Assembly (NCBI RefSeq): GCF_900105615.1
Contig: NZ_LT630003.1
Location: 3,484,501-3,548,500, forward strand
Source: Lacrimispora sphenoides JCM 1415
Lineage (GTDB): Bacteria; Bacillota; Clostridia; Lachnospirales; Lachnospiraceae
Reading direction: 5' to 3'
Length of the DNA: 64,000 nucleotides
The notes beneath the pieces were generated by a model, which saw nothing but the letters and a program-made list of their open reading frames with translations, did not search any database and had not been told where the DNA came from. This document shows positions 50,818 to 60,968 of the stretch, in pieces. Numbering within the stretch: position 1 is the stretch's first letter; each line of letters opens with the position of its first letter. Both the position numbers and the translations under genes were made by a program.

Positions 50818-52290
50818 ATGAACATCACGCCGGACTGTAAGGAAATCGAAGCGCTTGCCGCTTCCTATCCTGTTATCCCGGTCTGCAGGGAAATCTTTGC
50901 AGACATTGTCACACCAATTACCCTGCTGCGAAAGATCGCAGCCAAAAGTAACCGGTATTATCTGCTTGAAAGCATTGAGGGAGGCGAAAAATGGGGACGC
51001 TACTCCTTCCTTGGCTATGACCCGGTTCTTAAAGTCACTTTAAAGGATCATGTGGTAAGGGTACATCATTACAGCCAGCCGGAGGCCGACCAGGTGATCC
51101 GGACCAGGGAGCCCTATGATGTGCTGCGAAATATCTTAAAGGATTACCGTTCCCCAAAGCTTCCCGGGCTTCCCCCCTTTACCGGAGGATTTGTAGGGTA
51201 TTTTGCATACAGCATGATCGGCTATGCGGAACCGGTCCTATCCATCAAAAAGGGAACTTGCAATGACTTTGACTTAATGCTTTTTGATACGGTCATAGCC
51301 TACGACCATTTGAAGCAGAAAATCAGCCTTGTGGTCAACATGAAAACCGACCGGATCATGGAAAATTACGGGAAGGCCTGCACAAAACTGGAAAGCATTG
51401 CAGCCATAATCGGAGAAAATATCCCGCTAAAAAAATCCGCGGTCACCGGCAGGCCAAATTTCAGCTGCAACGTGACCAAAGAGGAATACTGTTCCATGGT
51501 AGAGCGGGCAAAGGATTATATCGTGGACGGGGACATATTCCAGGCAGTGCTTTCCAGACAGTTTACAAGTGATTACCAGGACAGTCTTCTCAATGCCTAC
51601 CGGGTTTTAAGAACCACCAATCCATCCCCCTACATGGTATATCTTCACATGGAGGATACAGAAATCATAAGTACTTCCCCTGAAACCCTGGTCCGCTTAA
51701 AGAATGGACGGCTCACCACCTTTCCGGTAGCCGGCTCCAGACCCAGGGGTAGGAACGAGGATGAAGACCATCGGCTTTCCAAAGAGCTTCTGGAAGACGA
51801 AAAGGAGCTGGCAGAGCACAACATGCTGGTGGACTTGGGAAGAAATGATCTTGGTAAAATCGCGGTATTTTCCACGGTGGAGGTAACAGGCTATCAAATG
51901 ATCCACCGTTATTCCAAAATCATGCACATCTGTTCCCAGGTGGAAGCGGACATTACTCCTGACCGGGATGCCTTTCATGCCATTGAGGCGGTCCTTCCGG
52001 CAGGCACCCTTTCCGGAGCTCCGAAAATCCGGGCCTGTGAGATCATCGAAGAACTGGAAACAGAGCCAAGGGGTATTTACGGAGGGGCTCTGGGCTACAT
52101 TAATTTCACCGGAAACATGGACACCTGCATCGCCATACGCATGGCGGTAAAGAGTCAGGGAAAGGTATACGTTCAGGCGGGCGGCGGCATCGTGGCTGAC
52201 AGCGTTCCGGAACGGGAGTACGAAGAATCGGAAAACAAGGCAAAGGCCGTGATCCGGGCCATTGAAACCGCAGGGGAGGTAAATGACTGA
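50818..52290 (+). CDS. trpE: Anthranilate synthase component I
   Basis: A 490-residue chorismate-using enzyme making anthranilate with TrpG. The feedback-inhibition motif LLES is seen in YYLLESIEGGEKWGRYSF. The catalytic core has DGDIFQAVLSRQF, STSPETLVRL, HNMLVDLGRNDLGKI, PAGTLSGAPKIRACE and YVQAGGGIVADS. AGGAG precedes the ATG. First gene after the T-box; its TGA overlaps the trpG ATG. Confidence 0.96.
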   Translation: MNITPDCKEIEALAASYPVIPVCREIFADIVTPITLLRKIAAKSNRYYLLESIEGGEKWGRYSFLGYDPVLKVTLKDHVVRVHHYSQPEADQVIRTREPYDVLRNILKDYRSPKLPGLPPFTGGFVGYFAYSMIGYAEPVLSIKKGTCNDFDLMLFDTVIAYDHLKQKISLVVNMKTDRIMENYGKACTKLESIAAIIGENIPLKKSAVTGRPNFSCNVTKEEYCSMVERAKDYIVDGDIFQAVLSRQFTSDYQDSLLNAYRVLRTTNPSPYMVYLHMEDTEIISTSPETLVRLKNGRLTTFPVAGSRPRGRNEDEDHRLSKELLEDEKELAEHNMLVDLGRNDLGKIAVFSTVEVTGYQMIHRYSKIMHICSQVEADITPDRDAFHAIEAVLPAGTLSGAPKIRACEIIEELETEPRGIYGGALGYINFTGNMDTCIAIRMAVKSQGKVYVQAGGGIVADSVPEREYEESENKAKAVIRAIETAGEVND

Positions 52291-52874
52291 TGATTCTACT
52301 GATCGATAATTACGACAGCTTTACCTACAACCTGGTCCAGATGTTCGGCGGCCTGAATCCGGATATCAGGGTCATACGGAATGATGAGATGACCGCGGAA
52401 GAAATAAGGGAATTATCTCCAAGACACATCATCCTCTCCCCTGGTCCCGGCTATCCAAAAGACGCAGGAGTATGCGAGGACGTGGTGAAAAAGCTTTCAG
52501 GAACGATCCCCATTCTTGGGGTATGCCTGGGGCACCAGGGTATCTGTGAAGTATTCGGGGCAGAGATCACCCACGCAAGGAAGCTGATGCATGGAAAACA
52601 GAGCCTTCTTGCCATCGATGTTTCTGATCCCATCTTCCACGGGCTTCCAAAACAGATCCTGGCAGCAAGATACCACTCTCTCATCGCCGCAAAAGATTCT
52701 CTTCCTCATTGCCTGACCGTTATCGGGACTGATGATATGGGGGAAATCATGGCAGTAAAGCATAAGGAATATCCCCTTTACGGGCTTCAGTTCCATCCGG
52801 AATCCATCCTGACCCCAGATGGAATGACCATACTTAAGAATTTTTTATCCATTCATATAAAGGAGGCAGATTAG
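52290..52874 (+). CDS. trpG: Anthranilate synthase component II (glutamine amidotransferase)
   Basis: A 194-residue class I amidotransferase supplying ammonia to TrpE. The Cys nucleophile is in LGVCLGHQGI, and the His-Glu pair in LQFHPESIL. Starts by one-base overlap with trpE and is immediately followed by trpD. May also serve para-aminobenzoate synthesis, as often in Gram-positives; no pab gene is in the window. Confidence 0.94.
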   Translation: MILLIDNYDSFTYNLVQMFGGLNPDIRVIRNDEMTAEEIRELSPRHIILSPGPGYPKDAGVCEDVVKKLSGTIPILGVCLGHQGICEVFGAEITHARKLMHGKQSLLAIDVSDPIFHGLPKQILAARYHSLIAAKDSLPHCLTVIGTDDMGEIMAVKHKEYPLYGLQFHPESILTPDGMTILKNFLSIHIKEAD

Positions 52875-53894
52875 ATGATTCAGCAGGCAATCCATGAAGT
52901 AATATCAGGGCAGGATTTAAGCTTTGAAGCAGCAAAAGAGGTCATGAATGAGATCATGAGCGGGGAAACCACCCCAGCCCAGATGGCAGCATTTTTAACA
53001 GGTCTTCGGATGAAGGGTGAGACCATTGACGAGATCACTGCCTGTGCCACGGTCATGCGGGAAAAGGCATTAAGGCTGGAACCGGACTTTCCGGTCATTG
53101 ATATCGTTGGAACCGGCGGCGACGAGGCAGGGACCTTTAACATTTCCACATCCAGCGCGTTTGTGGTGGCCGCAGGAGGAGTTCCGGTGGCAAAGCACGG
53201 CAACCGCAGCGTTTCCAGCAAAAGCGGGGCTGCCGATGTGTTGGAGCACCTTGGTGTGAATTTAAATCTTACAGCGGAGCAGTCGGGGATCCTATTAAAG
53301 GAAACGGGCATGTGTTTCCTCTTTGCCCAGGCATACCATTCCTCTATGAAATACGCCGGACCTGTGCGGAAAGAGCTTGGAGTGCGGACCATCTTTAATA
53401 TCTTAGGCCCTCTCTCCAATCCGGCCGGAGCCACCATGCAGCTTTTAGGGGTCTATGACCGGAAGCTGGTAGAACCCCTGGCCCAGGTATTAAGCAACCT
53501 GGGAGTCAAGCGGGGACTGGTGGTCTGCGGAGATGACGGGCTTGATGAAGCCACGGTCACCGGTCCCAGTCACGTATGCGAGATCCGTTTCGGAGAACTG
53601 ACGCCCTATGAGATCACACCGGAGCAGTTTTCCTTAAACCGCTGCATTCTTCCAGAGCTGGTGGGCGGCACACCTGCAGAAAATGCCCAGATCACCAGGG
53701 ATATCTTAAACGGAAAGCTCCGCGGGCCAAAGCGGGATATCGTCATCCTAAACTCTGCTTTAAGCCTGTACCTGGGAATCGATGACTGCACGATTTCCCA
53801 GTGCATCAAAAAAGCGGCCCATCTCATTGATTCGGGAAAAGCCGCCATAAAGCTTGAGGAGTTTATAAAAAAGACCAATGAGGTGGTTTTATGA
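52875..53894 (+). CDS. trpD: Anthranilate phosphoribosyltransferase
   Basis: A 339-residue enzyme joining anthranilate and PRPP. The PRPP loop DIVGTGGDEAGTFNIST and KHGNRSVSSKSGAADVLE are clear, as is GPLSNPAGATMQLLGVY. Its ATG directly abuts the trpG TAG, and AGGAGG lies in the trpG end. Overlaps trpC by 4 bases. Confidence 0.96.
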   Translation: MIQQAIHEVISGQDLSFEAAKEVMNEIMSGETTPAQMAAFLTGLRMKGETIDEITACATVMREKALRLEPDFPVIDIVGTGGDEAGTFNISTSSAFVVAAGGVPVAKHGNRSVSSKSGAADVLEHLGVNLNLTAEQSGILLKETGMCFLFAQAYHSSMKYAGPVRKELGVRTIFNILGPLSNPAGATMQLLGVYDRKLVEPLAQVLSNLGVKRGLVVCGDDGLDEATVTGPSHVCEIRFGELTPYEITPEQFSLNRCILPELVGGTPAENAQITRDILNGKLRGPKRDIVILNSALSLYLGIDDCTISQCIKKAAHLIDSGKAAIKLEEFIKKTNEVVL

Positions 53895-54685
53895 TACTTG
53901 ACAAACTGGCTGCTGCCTCCAGAAAACGGGTGGCCGCAACAAAAGAAAAAATCCCTATGAAGGCCATGGAAAACCTGGCATTTGAAGCCTTGGAAAAAAC
54001 GAAGGGAAATAATCTTTCCTTTGAACGAAGTCTCTCCTCCCCAGGCATTTCATTTATCTGTGAGATAAAACGCGCCTCTCCTTCCAAGGGCCTCATAGCC
54101 CCCGAGTTCCCCTATGTGGAGATCGCAAGGGATTACGAAACTGCAGGGGCGGATGCCATATCCGTTCTCACGGAACCGGAATACTTTCTCGGGAGCAACG
54201 ACTACCTGACAGAAATCAGCCATGAGGTGCAAATTCCCCTTCTGAGAAAAGATTTTACGGTGGACCCTTATCAGATTTACGAGGCAAAGGCCATAGGCGC
54301 TTGTGCGGTTCTCCTCATCTGTGCCCTTCTGGATACAAACGCCCTGAAAGAAAATCTAAGGCTATGCCAAGACCTTGGCTTAAGCGCACTGGTCGAGGCC
54401 CACGACGAGGAGGAGATCCACTCCGCCCTTTCAGCGGGAGCCAGGATCATCGGAGTAAATAACCGGAATTTAAAAACCTTTGAGGTGGATTTTAATAATT
54501 CCCTCCGCTTAAGGAGGCTGGTCCCCCCTGATGTGCTCTTCGTGGCAGAAAGCGGAATCAAAACAGAAACAGACATCAAATTCCTGTCAGAAGCCGGGGT
54601 AAATGCCGTTTTGATCGGGGAAAGCCTGATGCGTTCCCCTGACAAAAAGAAAATCATAAGCGGTTTTAAGAGGGCGGCGCAATGA
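53891..54685 (+). CDS. trpC: Indole-3-glycerol-phosphate synthase
   Basis: A 264-residue TIM-barrel enzyme. Seen: CEIKRASPSKGLI, LRKDFTVDPYQIYEAKAIGA, GVNNRNLKTFEVD, VAESGIKTETD and AVLIGESLM. Coupled to trpD and trpF by 4-base overlaps at each end. Confidence 0.96.
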   Translation: MILDKLAAASRKRVAATKEKIPMKAMENLAFEALEKTKGNNLSFERSLSSPGISFICEIKRASPSKGLIAPEFPYVEIARDYETAGADAISVLTEPEYFLGSNDYLTEISHEVQIPLLRKDFTVDPYQIYEAKAIGACAVLLICALLDTNALKENLRLCQDLGLSALVEAHDEEEIHSALSAGARIIGVNNRNLKTFEVDFNNSLRLRRLVPPDVLFVAESGIKTETDIKFLSEAGVNAVLIGESLMRSPDKKKIISGFKRAAQ

Positions 54686-55365
54686 ACTTCAAAGGAAAAA
54701 AGATCAAAATATGCGGACTGACCCGAAGGGAGGATATCCTGGCAGTGAATACCTGGAAGCCGGATTATGCAGGCTTTGTATTCGCCCCTGGAAAGCGCCG
54801 GATTACAGGGCCGAAGGCACAGGAACTTAGAGAGCTGCTGCTGCCGGAGATACCTGCAGTGGGCGTTTTCGTAAACCACCCCATAGACGATATCCTGTCC
54901 CTTACCGGGAATGGAATCATTGACCTGATCCAGCTTCACGGTGATGAGGACCGGGATTATATGATGGAATTAAAAAGCTACCTGGCCCCCGGCTTTCCTG
55001 TCATGAAGGCCATACGGGTCCGGCAGTCAGTAGATATGAAGAAGGCTGAAAACCTTCCTGCGGATTTCCTGCTTTTTGATACTTATACCAAAGGACTTTA
55101 CGGCGGCAGCGGGAAAACCTTTGACTGGTCCATGATACCGGACATAAAAAAGCCCTGGTTCCTGGCAGGAGGCATAGACTCCTCAAACGTCAGGCAGGCC
55201 ATGAAAACAAAGGCCTTTTGCCTGGATCTAAGCAGTTCCGTGGAAACAGAGGGCAAAAAAGACCCGCAAAAAATAAAAGAGATCATACAAATAGTAAGGA
55301 GTGAACAGCCATGTCAAAAGGAAAATTTGGACAGCACGGCGGACAATTTGTCCCCGAAACACTGA
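54682..55365 (+). CDS. trpF: Phosphoribosylanthranilate isomerase
   Basis: A 227-residue TIM-barrel isomerase. Seen: [55 protein letters not shown] and [26 protein letters not shown]. The final 18 or so residues run into the start of trpB in another frame, giving a 55-base overlap. The normal family end would fall near IKEIIQIV, so the extension looks like a lost stop codon. Confidence 0.93.
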   Translation: MNFKGKKIKICGLTRREDILAVNTWKPDYAGFVFAPGKRRITGPKAQELRELLLPEIPAVGVFVNHPIDDILSLTGNGIIDLIQLHGDEDRDYMMELKSYLAPGFPVMKAIRVRQSVDMKKAENLPADFLLFDTYTKGLYGGSGKTFDWSMIPDIKKPWFLAGGIDSSNVRQAMKTKAFCLDLSSSVETEGKKDPQKIKEIIQIVRSEQPCQKENLDSTADNLSPKH

Positions 55366-56495
55366 TGAACGCAGTGAATGAACTGGAAGAAGCTTATGAA
55401 AAGTACAGCCATGACCAGGAGTTTTTAGCAGAGCTTTCTGACCTCCACAAAAAATATACCGGAAGGCCCTCTCTGCTCTACTATGCGGCGCGGATGACAG
55501 AGGATTTAGGTGGCGCGAAAATATATTTAAAGAGGGAGGATTTAAACCACACCGGCTCCCATAAGATCAACAATGCTCTGGGCCAGGTCCTTCTTGCAAA
55601 GAAGATGGGAAAGACCCGGGTCATCGCTGAAACAGGGGCCGGACAGCATGGCGTTGCTACCGCTACCGCCGCCGCTCTTATGGGAATGGAATGTGAAGTT
55701 TTCATGGGCAAAGAAGATACGGACCGTCAGGCCTTAAACGTATTCCGCATGGAGCTTTTGGGCACAAAGGTTCACGCTGTCACAAGCGGCACCCAGACCT
55801 TAAAGGATGCGGTCAATGAGACCATGAGAGAATGGACCAACCGGGTGGCAGATACCCATTATGTCTTAGGCTCTGTCATGGGCCCTCACCCTTTTCCGAC
55901 CATTGTCAGGGATTTTCAGAGCATCATCGGAAAAGAGGTCCGCTCTCAGCTTATGGAAGCAGAGGGTAAGCTTCCTGATATGGTGATCGCCTGTGTGGGA
56001 GGCGGAAGCAATGCCATGGGAATCTTCCATGAATTTGTAAACGAGACTTCCGTAAAGCTGGTGGGCTGCGAGGCCGCCGGGCACGGCATTGAAACAGGAA
56101 AGCACGCGGCCACGATTTCCACCGGCTCTCTTGGAATCTTCCATGGCATGAAGTCCTATTTCTGCCAGGATGAGTACGGCCAGATCGCCCCTGTTTTCTC
56201 CATTTCCGCAGGACTTGATTATCCTGGCATCGGGCCGGAGCATGCGGCCCTTCATGACTCAGGAAGAGCCAGCTACGTCTCCATTACGGATCAGGAGGCC
56301 TTGGAAGCCTTTGAATACTTATCCCGTCAGGAAGGGATCATTCCGGCAATAGAAAGTGCCCATGCCGTAGCCTATGCCAGAAAGATCGCTCCTTCCATGG
56401 GAAACGATGAGGTCATTGTCATTAATCTATCAGGGCGGGGCGACAAGGATGTGGCAGCCATTGCCCGCTACAAGGGGGTTGAAATCTATGAGTAG
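55311..56495 (+). CDS. trpB: Tryptophan synthase beta chain
   Basis: A 394-residue PLP enzyme joining indole and serine. The PLP Lys is in [32 protein letters not shown] and the phosphate loop [12 protein letters not shown] are clear. Classical trpB1 length. AGGAG lies 8 bases before the ATG, inside trpF. The end overlaps trpA by 8 bases. Confidence 0.97.
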   Translation: MSKGKFGQHGGQFVPETLMNAVNELEEAYEKYSHDQEFLAELSDLHKKYTGRPSLLYYAARMTEDLGGAKIYLKREDLNHTGSHKINNALGQVLLAKKMGKTRVIAETGAGQHGVATATAAALMGMECEVFMGKEDTDRQALNVFRMELLGTKVHAVTSGTQTLKDAVNETMREWTNRVADTHYVLGSVMGPHPFPTIVRDFQSIIGKEVRSQLMEAEGKLPDMVIACVGGGSNAMGIFHEFVNETSVKLVGCEAAGHGIETGKHAATISTGSLGIFHGMKSYFCQDEYGQIAPVFSISAGLDYPGIGPEHAALHDSGRASYVSITDQEALEAFEYLSRQEGIIPAIESAHAVAYARKIAPSMGNDEVIVINLSGRGDKDVAAIARYKGVEIYE

Positions 56496-57261
56496 AATAA
56501 GCGAAGTATTTTCCAGAGGAAAGGCATTCATCCCATTTATTACGGCAGGAGATCCCGACCTTGCCACCACCGAAGAGCTGGTTCCTGCCATGGCCGAGGC
56601 CGGAGCGGATTTGATCGAGCTTGGAATCCCATTTTCTGACCCAATCGCAGAGGGGATCGTGATCCAGGAAGCCGATATGCGGGCTTTGGCGTCAGGAACT
56701 ACCACGGATAAGCTTTTCAAATCCGTAAAACGGATACGCCAAAAAACCGATGTTCCTCTGGCTTTTATGACTTATATTAATCCGGTTTTTGTGTATGGAA
56801 GCGAACGGTTTTTAAAAAATGCGGCTAAGTGCGGCATTGATGCCCTGATCGTGCCGGATATGCCTTTTGAAGAGAGGGAGGAATTGCTGCCCTACTGCAA
56901 GAAATACGGAGTCGAACTGATTTCCCTCATCGCCCCCACTTCCAGGGAGCGTATACGGACCATTGCAGCTGGATCGGAAGGATTTATCTACTGCGTTTCC
57001 TCCATGGGCGTGACCGGGGTGAGATCGGAAATCAATACCAACATTGGCGAAATGATTTCCTTTGTAAAGGAGGTAAAAGAGATTCCCTGCGCCATCGGCT
57101 TTGGAATCTCCACCAAGGAGCAGGCAAGGGAAATGAGCAAACATGCGGACGGCGTCATTGTGGGCAGCGTCATTGTAAAAATTGCCGCAAAATATGGAAA
57201 AGACTGCGTAGGGCCTGTCTGCGACTACGTAAGGGAAATGAAGTCCTCCATTTCCGGCTGA
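56488..57261 (+). CDS. trpA: Tryptophan synthase alpha chain
   Basis: A 257-residue TIM-barrel subunit cleaving indole-3-glycerol phosphate and passing indole to TrpB. The catalytic Glu is in [13 protein letters not shown] and the catalytic Asp in [24 protein letters not shown] and [10 protein letters not shown] hold the phosphate. The ATG at 56488 has AAGGGGG; a longer open frame inside trpB is not the start. Last gene of the trp operon. Confidence 0.96.
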   Translation: MSRISEVFSRGKAFIPFITAGDPDLATTEELVPAMAEAGADLIELGIPFSDPIAEGIVIQEADMRALASGTTTDKLFKSVKRIRQKTDVPLAFMTYINPVFVYGSERFLKNAAKCGIDALIVPDMPFEEREELLPYCKKYGVELISLIAPTSRERIRTIAAGSEGFIYCVSSMGVTGVRSEINTNIGEMISFVKEVKEIPCAIGFGISTKEQAREMSKHADGVIVGSVIVKIAAKYGKDCVGPVCDYVREMKSSISG

Positions 57262-57283
57262 GGGCTGGTAAGGGATGTTTCCC

Positions 57284-57312
57284 TTGACAAGCCGGAGGGG
57301 GAATGCTACACT
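57284..57312 (+). promoter_or_regulatory. Promoter of the thi operon
   Basis: TTGACA (57284-57289) and TACACT (57307-57312), 17-base spacer. A small hairpin AAGGGA / TTCCCTT directly before it may be the weak trp terminator, sharing bases with the -35 area. Confidence 0.75.
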
Positions 57313-57319
57313 AGTGCCA

Positions 57320-57460
57320 CAAGAGGGAGCTCGTAGGCGGGCTGAGAGGAAGTAATCAACTTCGACCTTTATAACCTGATTTGGGTAATGCCAACGTAGG
57401 GATTCATATGGGATGATTGCATATTTCCGAGCCTATACCTGTTGGTATGGGCTCTTTTTC
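57320..57460 (+). promoter_or_regulatory. TPP riboswitch with terminator
   Basis: The aptamer (about 57323-57405) has GGCTGAGAGG and ACCTGATTTGGGTAATGCC followed by AACGTAGGGA, matching the THI element. The expression platform is a terminator stem GAGCCTATACC / GGTATGGGCTC (57429-57439, 57444-57454) followed by TTTTTC. Thiamine pyrophosphate binding should stop transcription of the thi genes. Confidence 0.95.
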
Positions 57461-57520
57461 TTGTTTTTTACCGAAAAGCCCTTACAATCCCTACCTTCGC
57501 AAGAAAAAGGAGGAACAAAC

Positions 57521-58828
57521 ATGAATTACACCACACAAATGGATGCTGCAAGAAAAGGCATTCTGACAAAGGAACTGATGACAGTAGCTGAACACGAACA
57601 ATGGGAGCCAGAAAAGCTGCGGGAACTGGTAGCGGAAGGAAAAGTCGCCATTCCGGCAAATAAGAACCACAGCTGCTTAAAACCCAGCGGGATCGGCTCC
57701 ATGCTGAGAACAAAGATCAATGTGAATCTTGGAACATCAAGAGATTTGAATGATCTGGACATGGAGCTTCAAAAAGTAAAGGACGCAGTTCTCATGGGGG
57801 CAGAGTCCATTATGGATTTAAGTTCCTTTGGAGATACCCGGAAATTCCGAAAGAAGCTGACGGGAGAATGTCCGGCTATGATTGGTACGGTTCCTATTTA
57901 CGATGCTGTGGTTTATTATCACAAACCCCTTCGGGAAATCACCGCCGGGGAATGGATAAAAATCGTGGAAATGCACGCGGAAGACGGGGTGGATTTCATG
58001 ACCATTCACGTTGGGATCAACAAACTGACCGCCAGAAGATTCAAGGAAGCAAAGCGGCTGACTAACATTGTTTCAAGAGGAGGGTCTATTATCTTTGCCT
58101 GGATGGAAATGACCGGAGAGGAGAATCCCTTTTACGAGCATTATGACCGCATACTGGAAATCTGTCAGAAACATGACGTGACCTTAAGCCTTGGAGATGC
58201 CTGCCGGCCGGGCTGTATAGAGGATGCATCTGATATTTCCCAGGTGGAGGAACTGGTGACACTTGGAGAGCTGACAAGAAGGGCCTGGGAAAAGAATGTA
58301 CAGATCATTATAGAAGGCCCCGGCCATATGCCCCTTGATCAGATTGCAGCCAATATGAAAATCCAGCAGACGATCTGCAAAGGAGCACCCTTTTATGTTC
58401 TGGGACCTCTTGTCACCGATATTGCACCGGGATATGACCATATTACCGCAGCAATCGGTGGAGCGGTGGCAGCTGCTGCCGGAGCAGCGTTTCTCTGCTA
58501 CGTGACTCCTGCGGAGCATTTGAGACTGCCAGATGAATCAGATGTGAAGGAAGGAATCATTGCAGCCCGGATTGCTGCTCATGCGGCTGACATTGCAAAA
58601 GGCATTAAGGGTGCTAAGGAATGGGATCATAAGATGAGCGATGCCAGGAAACGGCTGGATTGGGAAACCATGTTCCAGCTTGCCATTGACCCGGAAAAGG
58701 CCAGACGCTACCGGGCCGCGTCAAAACCGGAAAAAGAAGACACCTGCTCCATGTGCGGCAATTTCTGCGCCATGAAGAATATGAACCGGATTTTAGATGG
58801 AGAGATCGTCGATATTTTTGATGAATAA
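57521..58828 (+). CDS. thiC: Phosphomethylpyrimidine synthase
   Basis: A 435-residue radical SAM enzyme turning aminoimidazole ribotide into hydroxymethylpyrimidine phosphate. Seen: [62 protein letters not shown] and the C-terminal iron-sulfur site CSMCGNFC. That site has three residues between the last two Cys, one fewer than the C-x2-C-x4-C of E. coli. AAGGAGG before the ATG at 57521; the frame upstream belongs to the riboswitch. Confidence 0.96.
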   Translation: MNYTTQMDAARKGILTKELMTVAEHEQWEPEKLRELVAEGKVAIPANKNHSCLKPSGIGSMLRTKINVNLGTSRDLNDLDMELQKVKDAVLMGAESIMDLSSFGDTRKFRKKLTGECPAMIGTVPIYDAVVYYHKPLREITAGEWIKIVEMHAEDGVDFMTIHVGINKLTARRFKEAKRLTNIVSRGGSIIFAWMEMTGEENPFYEHYDRILEICQKHDVTLSLGDACRPGCIEDASDISQVEELVTLGELTRRAWEKNVQIIIEGPGHMPLDQIAANMKIQQTICKGAPFYVLGPLVTDIAPGYDHITAAIGGAVAAAAGAAFLCYVTPAEHLRLPDESDVKEGIIAARIAAHAADIAKGIKGAKEWDHKMSDARKRLDWETMFQLAIDPEKARRYRAASKPEKEDTCSMCGNFCAMKNMNRILDGEIVDIFDE

Positions 58829-58885
58829 TACGCAATCAGCGCCCCAACTTGTTAGGTTAAAATTACATAAACAGGAGGAACTTTC

Positions 58886-59440
58886 ATGAAAGATCAAATA
58901 TCTTCAACAATTTGCAACAACTCTTCTGCCGATTCAAGAGTACGGGTAAAAAAGCTGGTGATCAGCGGAATGCTGACAGCGCTAACCGTTGCGCTCTCCG
59001 GCTTTTCCATCCCGGTTGGAGCTTCCAAATGCTTTCCGATGCAGCATCTGGCAAATGTTCTGGCTGGGGTATTCTTAGGGCCTGTCTATGGTGTTTCCAT
59101 GGCGTTTTGTACTTCTTTCATACGGAATCTCATGGGAACCGGAAGCTTGCTTGCCTTTCCGGGAAGCATGGCCGGCGCGTTTCTTGGTGCCTATCTGTTT
59201 CAAAAGACCAGGAAGCTTTTGCCCGCTTATCTTGGAGAAGTGGTTGGAACCGGGCTGATCGGAGGGCTGCTCTGCTATCCGGCAGCCATCTTCCTTATGG
59301 GAAAAGAGGTAGCTGTCTTCTTCTTTGTAGTTCCATTTCTTATGAGCACTCTGGCAGGGACCTTATTGGCTGCAATTTTACTGGCAATGCTGCGCCGCCT
59401 TGGTCTTTTTTCCTATTTTGAGCGGCTCATCAATGAATAG
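58886..59440 (+). CDS. thiW: ECF transporter substrate-binding subunit ThiW
   Basis: A 184-residue membrane protein with about five to six hydrophobic segments. It matches ThiW: VGASKCFPMQHLANVLAGVF and FPGSMAGAFLGAYLF. ThiW is the S component thought to bind the thiazole precursor and work with a shared ECF energising module, which is not encoded here. AGGAGG before the ATG; lies between thiC and thiM. Confidence 0.92.
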   Translation: MKDQISSTICNNSSADSRVRVKKLVISGMLTALTVALSGFSIPVGASKCFPMQHLANVLAGVFLGPVYGVSMAFCTSFIRNLMGTGSLLAFPGSMAGAFLGAYLFQKTRKLLPAYLGEVVGTGLIGGLLCYPAAIFLMGKEVAVFFFVVPFLMSTLAGTLLAAILLAMLRRLGLFSYFERLINE

Positions 59441-59452
59441 GGGGAAACAGAT

Positions 59453-60340
59453 ATGAGTCTAAAGATTAACCATTCTCTGACCGGACTTGTCAGGGAAAAA
59501 CGGCCCGTCATCCACTGTATCACCAATTATGTTACGGCCGGAGACGTGGCAAATACCATATTAGCCTGCGGCGGCTCACCCATTATGGCGGACCACCCGG
59601 AAGAGGTTTCAGAAATAACCGCCTTATCCGACTGCCTTCTTTTGAACATTGGGACTCCGGGAGGGACTACAAAAGCGGCAATGGAAAAAGCCGGACGGGA
59701 AGCAAACCGGCGTAGCCTCCCTGTCATCTTTGACCCGGTGGGAATCGGTGCTTCCCGATATCGGACCGAAACTGCTCTTTCCCTATTAAGAGAAGTTAAG
59801 ATTACCGTTATCAGGGGAAATGCATCGGAACTTCGGATTCTGTTAAAAGAACTGACCGGGAAGAACGCAGGAAGCGGAAACGACTCTGTTTCTCCCACCC
59901 GGGGAGTTGATGCTTCCTTTTCTGATGAGATCAGGGAGGATACCCTGGAATCTCTTACGGTAGCAACCAGGGCACTAAGTGCTGCAACAGGGTCTGTGAC
60001 CGTCATGACAGGGGCCATTGATATCGCTTCAAACGGGGAGGAAACCTGGCTTATCAGAAATGGCTGTCCCCAAATGTCCCGTATTACGGGCAGCGGCTGT
60101 ATGCTGGACGGTATAATTGCCGCCTATATAGCCTCCACAGGGCCCGCGCCATCCCAGCATGCCATTTTCGAGGCGGCCGCTCTTGCCACGGCTGCTGCCG
60201 GTCTCTGCGGGGAACGGGCAGCAAAAAAAGCGGAACAAACCTTAAGTGGTACCGGAAGCTTCCGCTGCTGCTTTCTCGATGAGGTAAGCCTTTTGGATGA
60301 AGATACCTTGAAAGGAGGAATAAATATTGAAGTTTCATAG
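59453..60340 (+). CDS. thiM: Hydroxyethylthiazole kinase
   Basis: A 295-residue salvage kinase phosphorylating hydroxyethylthiazole. Seen: VIHCITNYVTAGDVANTILACGG, DPVGIGASRYR, IRGNASELR and GSGCMLDGIIAAY with the catalytic Cys/Asp region. With ThiW it points to thiazole uptake and salvage rather than full de novo synthesis. A somewhat long, Ser/Asp-rich insertion near residue 145 (GKNAGSGNDSVSPTRG) is unusual. Confidence 0.95.
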   Translation: MSLKINHSLTGLVREKRPVIHCITNYVTAGDVANTILACGGSPIMADHPEEVSEITALSDCLLLNIGTPGGTTKAAMEKAGREANRRSLPVIFDPVGIGASRYRTETALSLLREVKITVIRGNASELRILLKELTGKNAGSGNDSVSPTRGVDASFSDEIREDTLESLTVATRALSAATGSVTVMTGAIDIASNGEETWLIRNGCPQMSRITGSGCMLDGIIAAYIASTGPAPSQHAIFEAAALATAAAGLCGERAAKKAEQTLSGTGSFRCCFLDEVSLLDEDTLKGGINIEVS

Positions 60341-60968
60341 AGATATGCTTCTCCTCTATGCAGTAACAGACCAGGCATTTACAGGAGAAAAAACCTTAAC
60401 AGAGCAGATTGAAGAAGCTCTTTGTGCCGGAGTGACCCTACTCCAGCTCCGAGAAAAGTCTATGGACAAACGTTCTTTCCTGGAAGAAGCCTTACTTGTC
60501 CGTGAGCTTACAAAGCATTATGGGATCCCGCTAATCATCAACGATGATGTGGAGATTGCCCTTAAGTGCGGGGCAGACGGCGTACACGTTGGACAGGATG
60601 ATTTATCTCCTTTGGAGGTCCGCCGGCTAATCGGCCCGGACCGCATTCTGGGCGTTACTGCTAAAAATGTAAGTCAGGCAAAAAAGGCATATATGGATGG
60701 GGCGGATTATATAGGCTCCGGAGCCATCTTCCCAAGCCCTACAAAAAAAGATGCCGTTCCCTTAACCCTGGAGCAGCTGACTGCGATCTGCCGTTCCGTT
60801 CCTATTCCTGTAACGGCCATCGGGGGAATTACGGTTTTAAATGTTTCCAGCCTGAAAGGAACAGGCGTGGCCGGGGCTTCGGTGGTTTCCGGCATCTTCG
60901 GACAAAAGGATATAACCGCAGCCGTCCAGCGCTTAAAAGAACAGCTTTTAAAGGTGGTGAGCCCATGA
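60327..60968 (+). CDS. thiE: Thiamine-phosphate synthase
   Basis: A 213-residue TIM-barrel enzyme joining the pyrimidine and thiazole phosphates. Seen: LLQLREKSMDKRSFLEEA, IINDDVEIALKCGADGVHVG, GSGAIFPSPTKKDA and AIGGITVLNVSS. It starts at TTG (60327), 8 bases after AGGAGG, overlapping thiM by 14 bases. Overlaps thiD by ATGA. Confidence 0.95.
   Translation: MKFHRDMLLLYAVTDQAFTGEKTLTEQIEEALCAGVTLLQLREKSMDKRSFLEEALLVRELTKHYGIPLIINDDVEIALKCGADGVHVGQDDLSPLEVRRLIGPDRILGVTAKNVSQAKKAYMDGADYIGSGAIFPSPTKKDAVPLTLEQLTAICRSVPIPVTAIGGITVLNVSSLKGTGVAGASVVSGIFGQKDITAAVQRLKEQLLKVVSP

Noticed and set aside
54277..54939. 220-codon open frame opposite trpC/trpF
   Set aside because: Antisense shadow of two clearly conserved genes.
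58829..58861. Fourth copy of the 45-bp repeat between thiC and thiW
   Set aside because: Only GCAATC and TTAGGTTAAA are shared and the left end is missing; chance similarity cannot be excluded, so it is not annotated.
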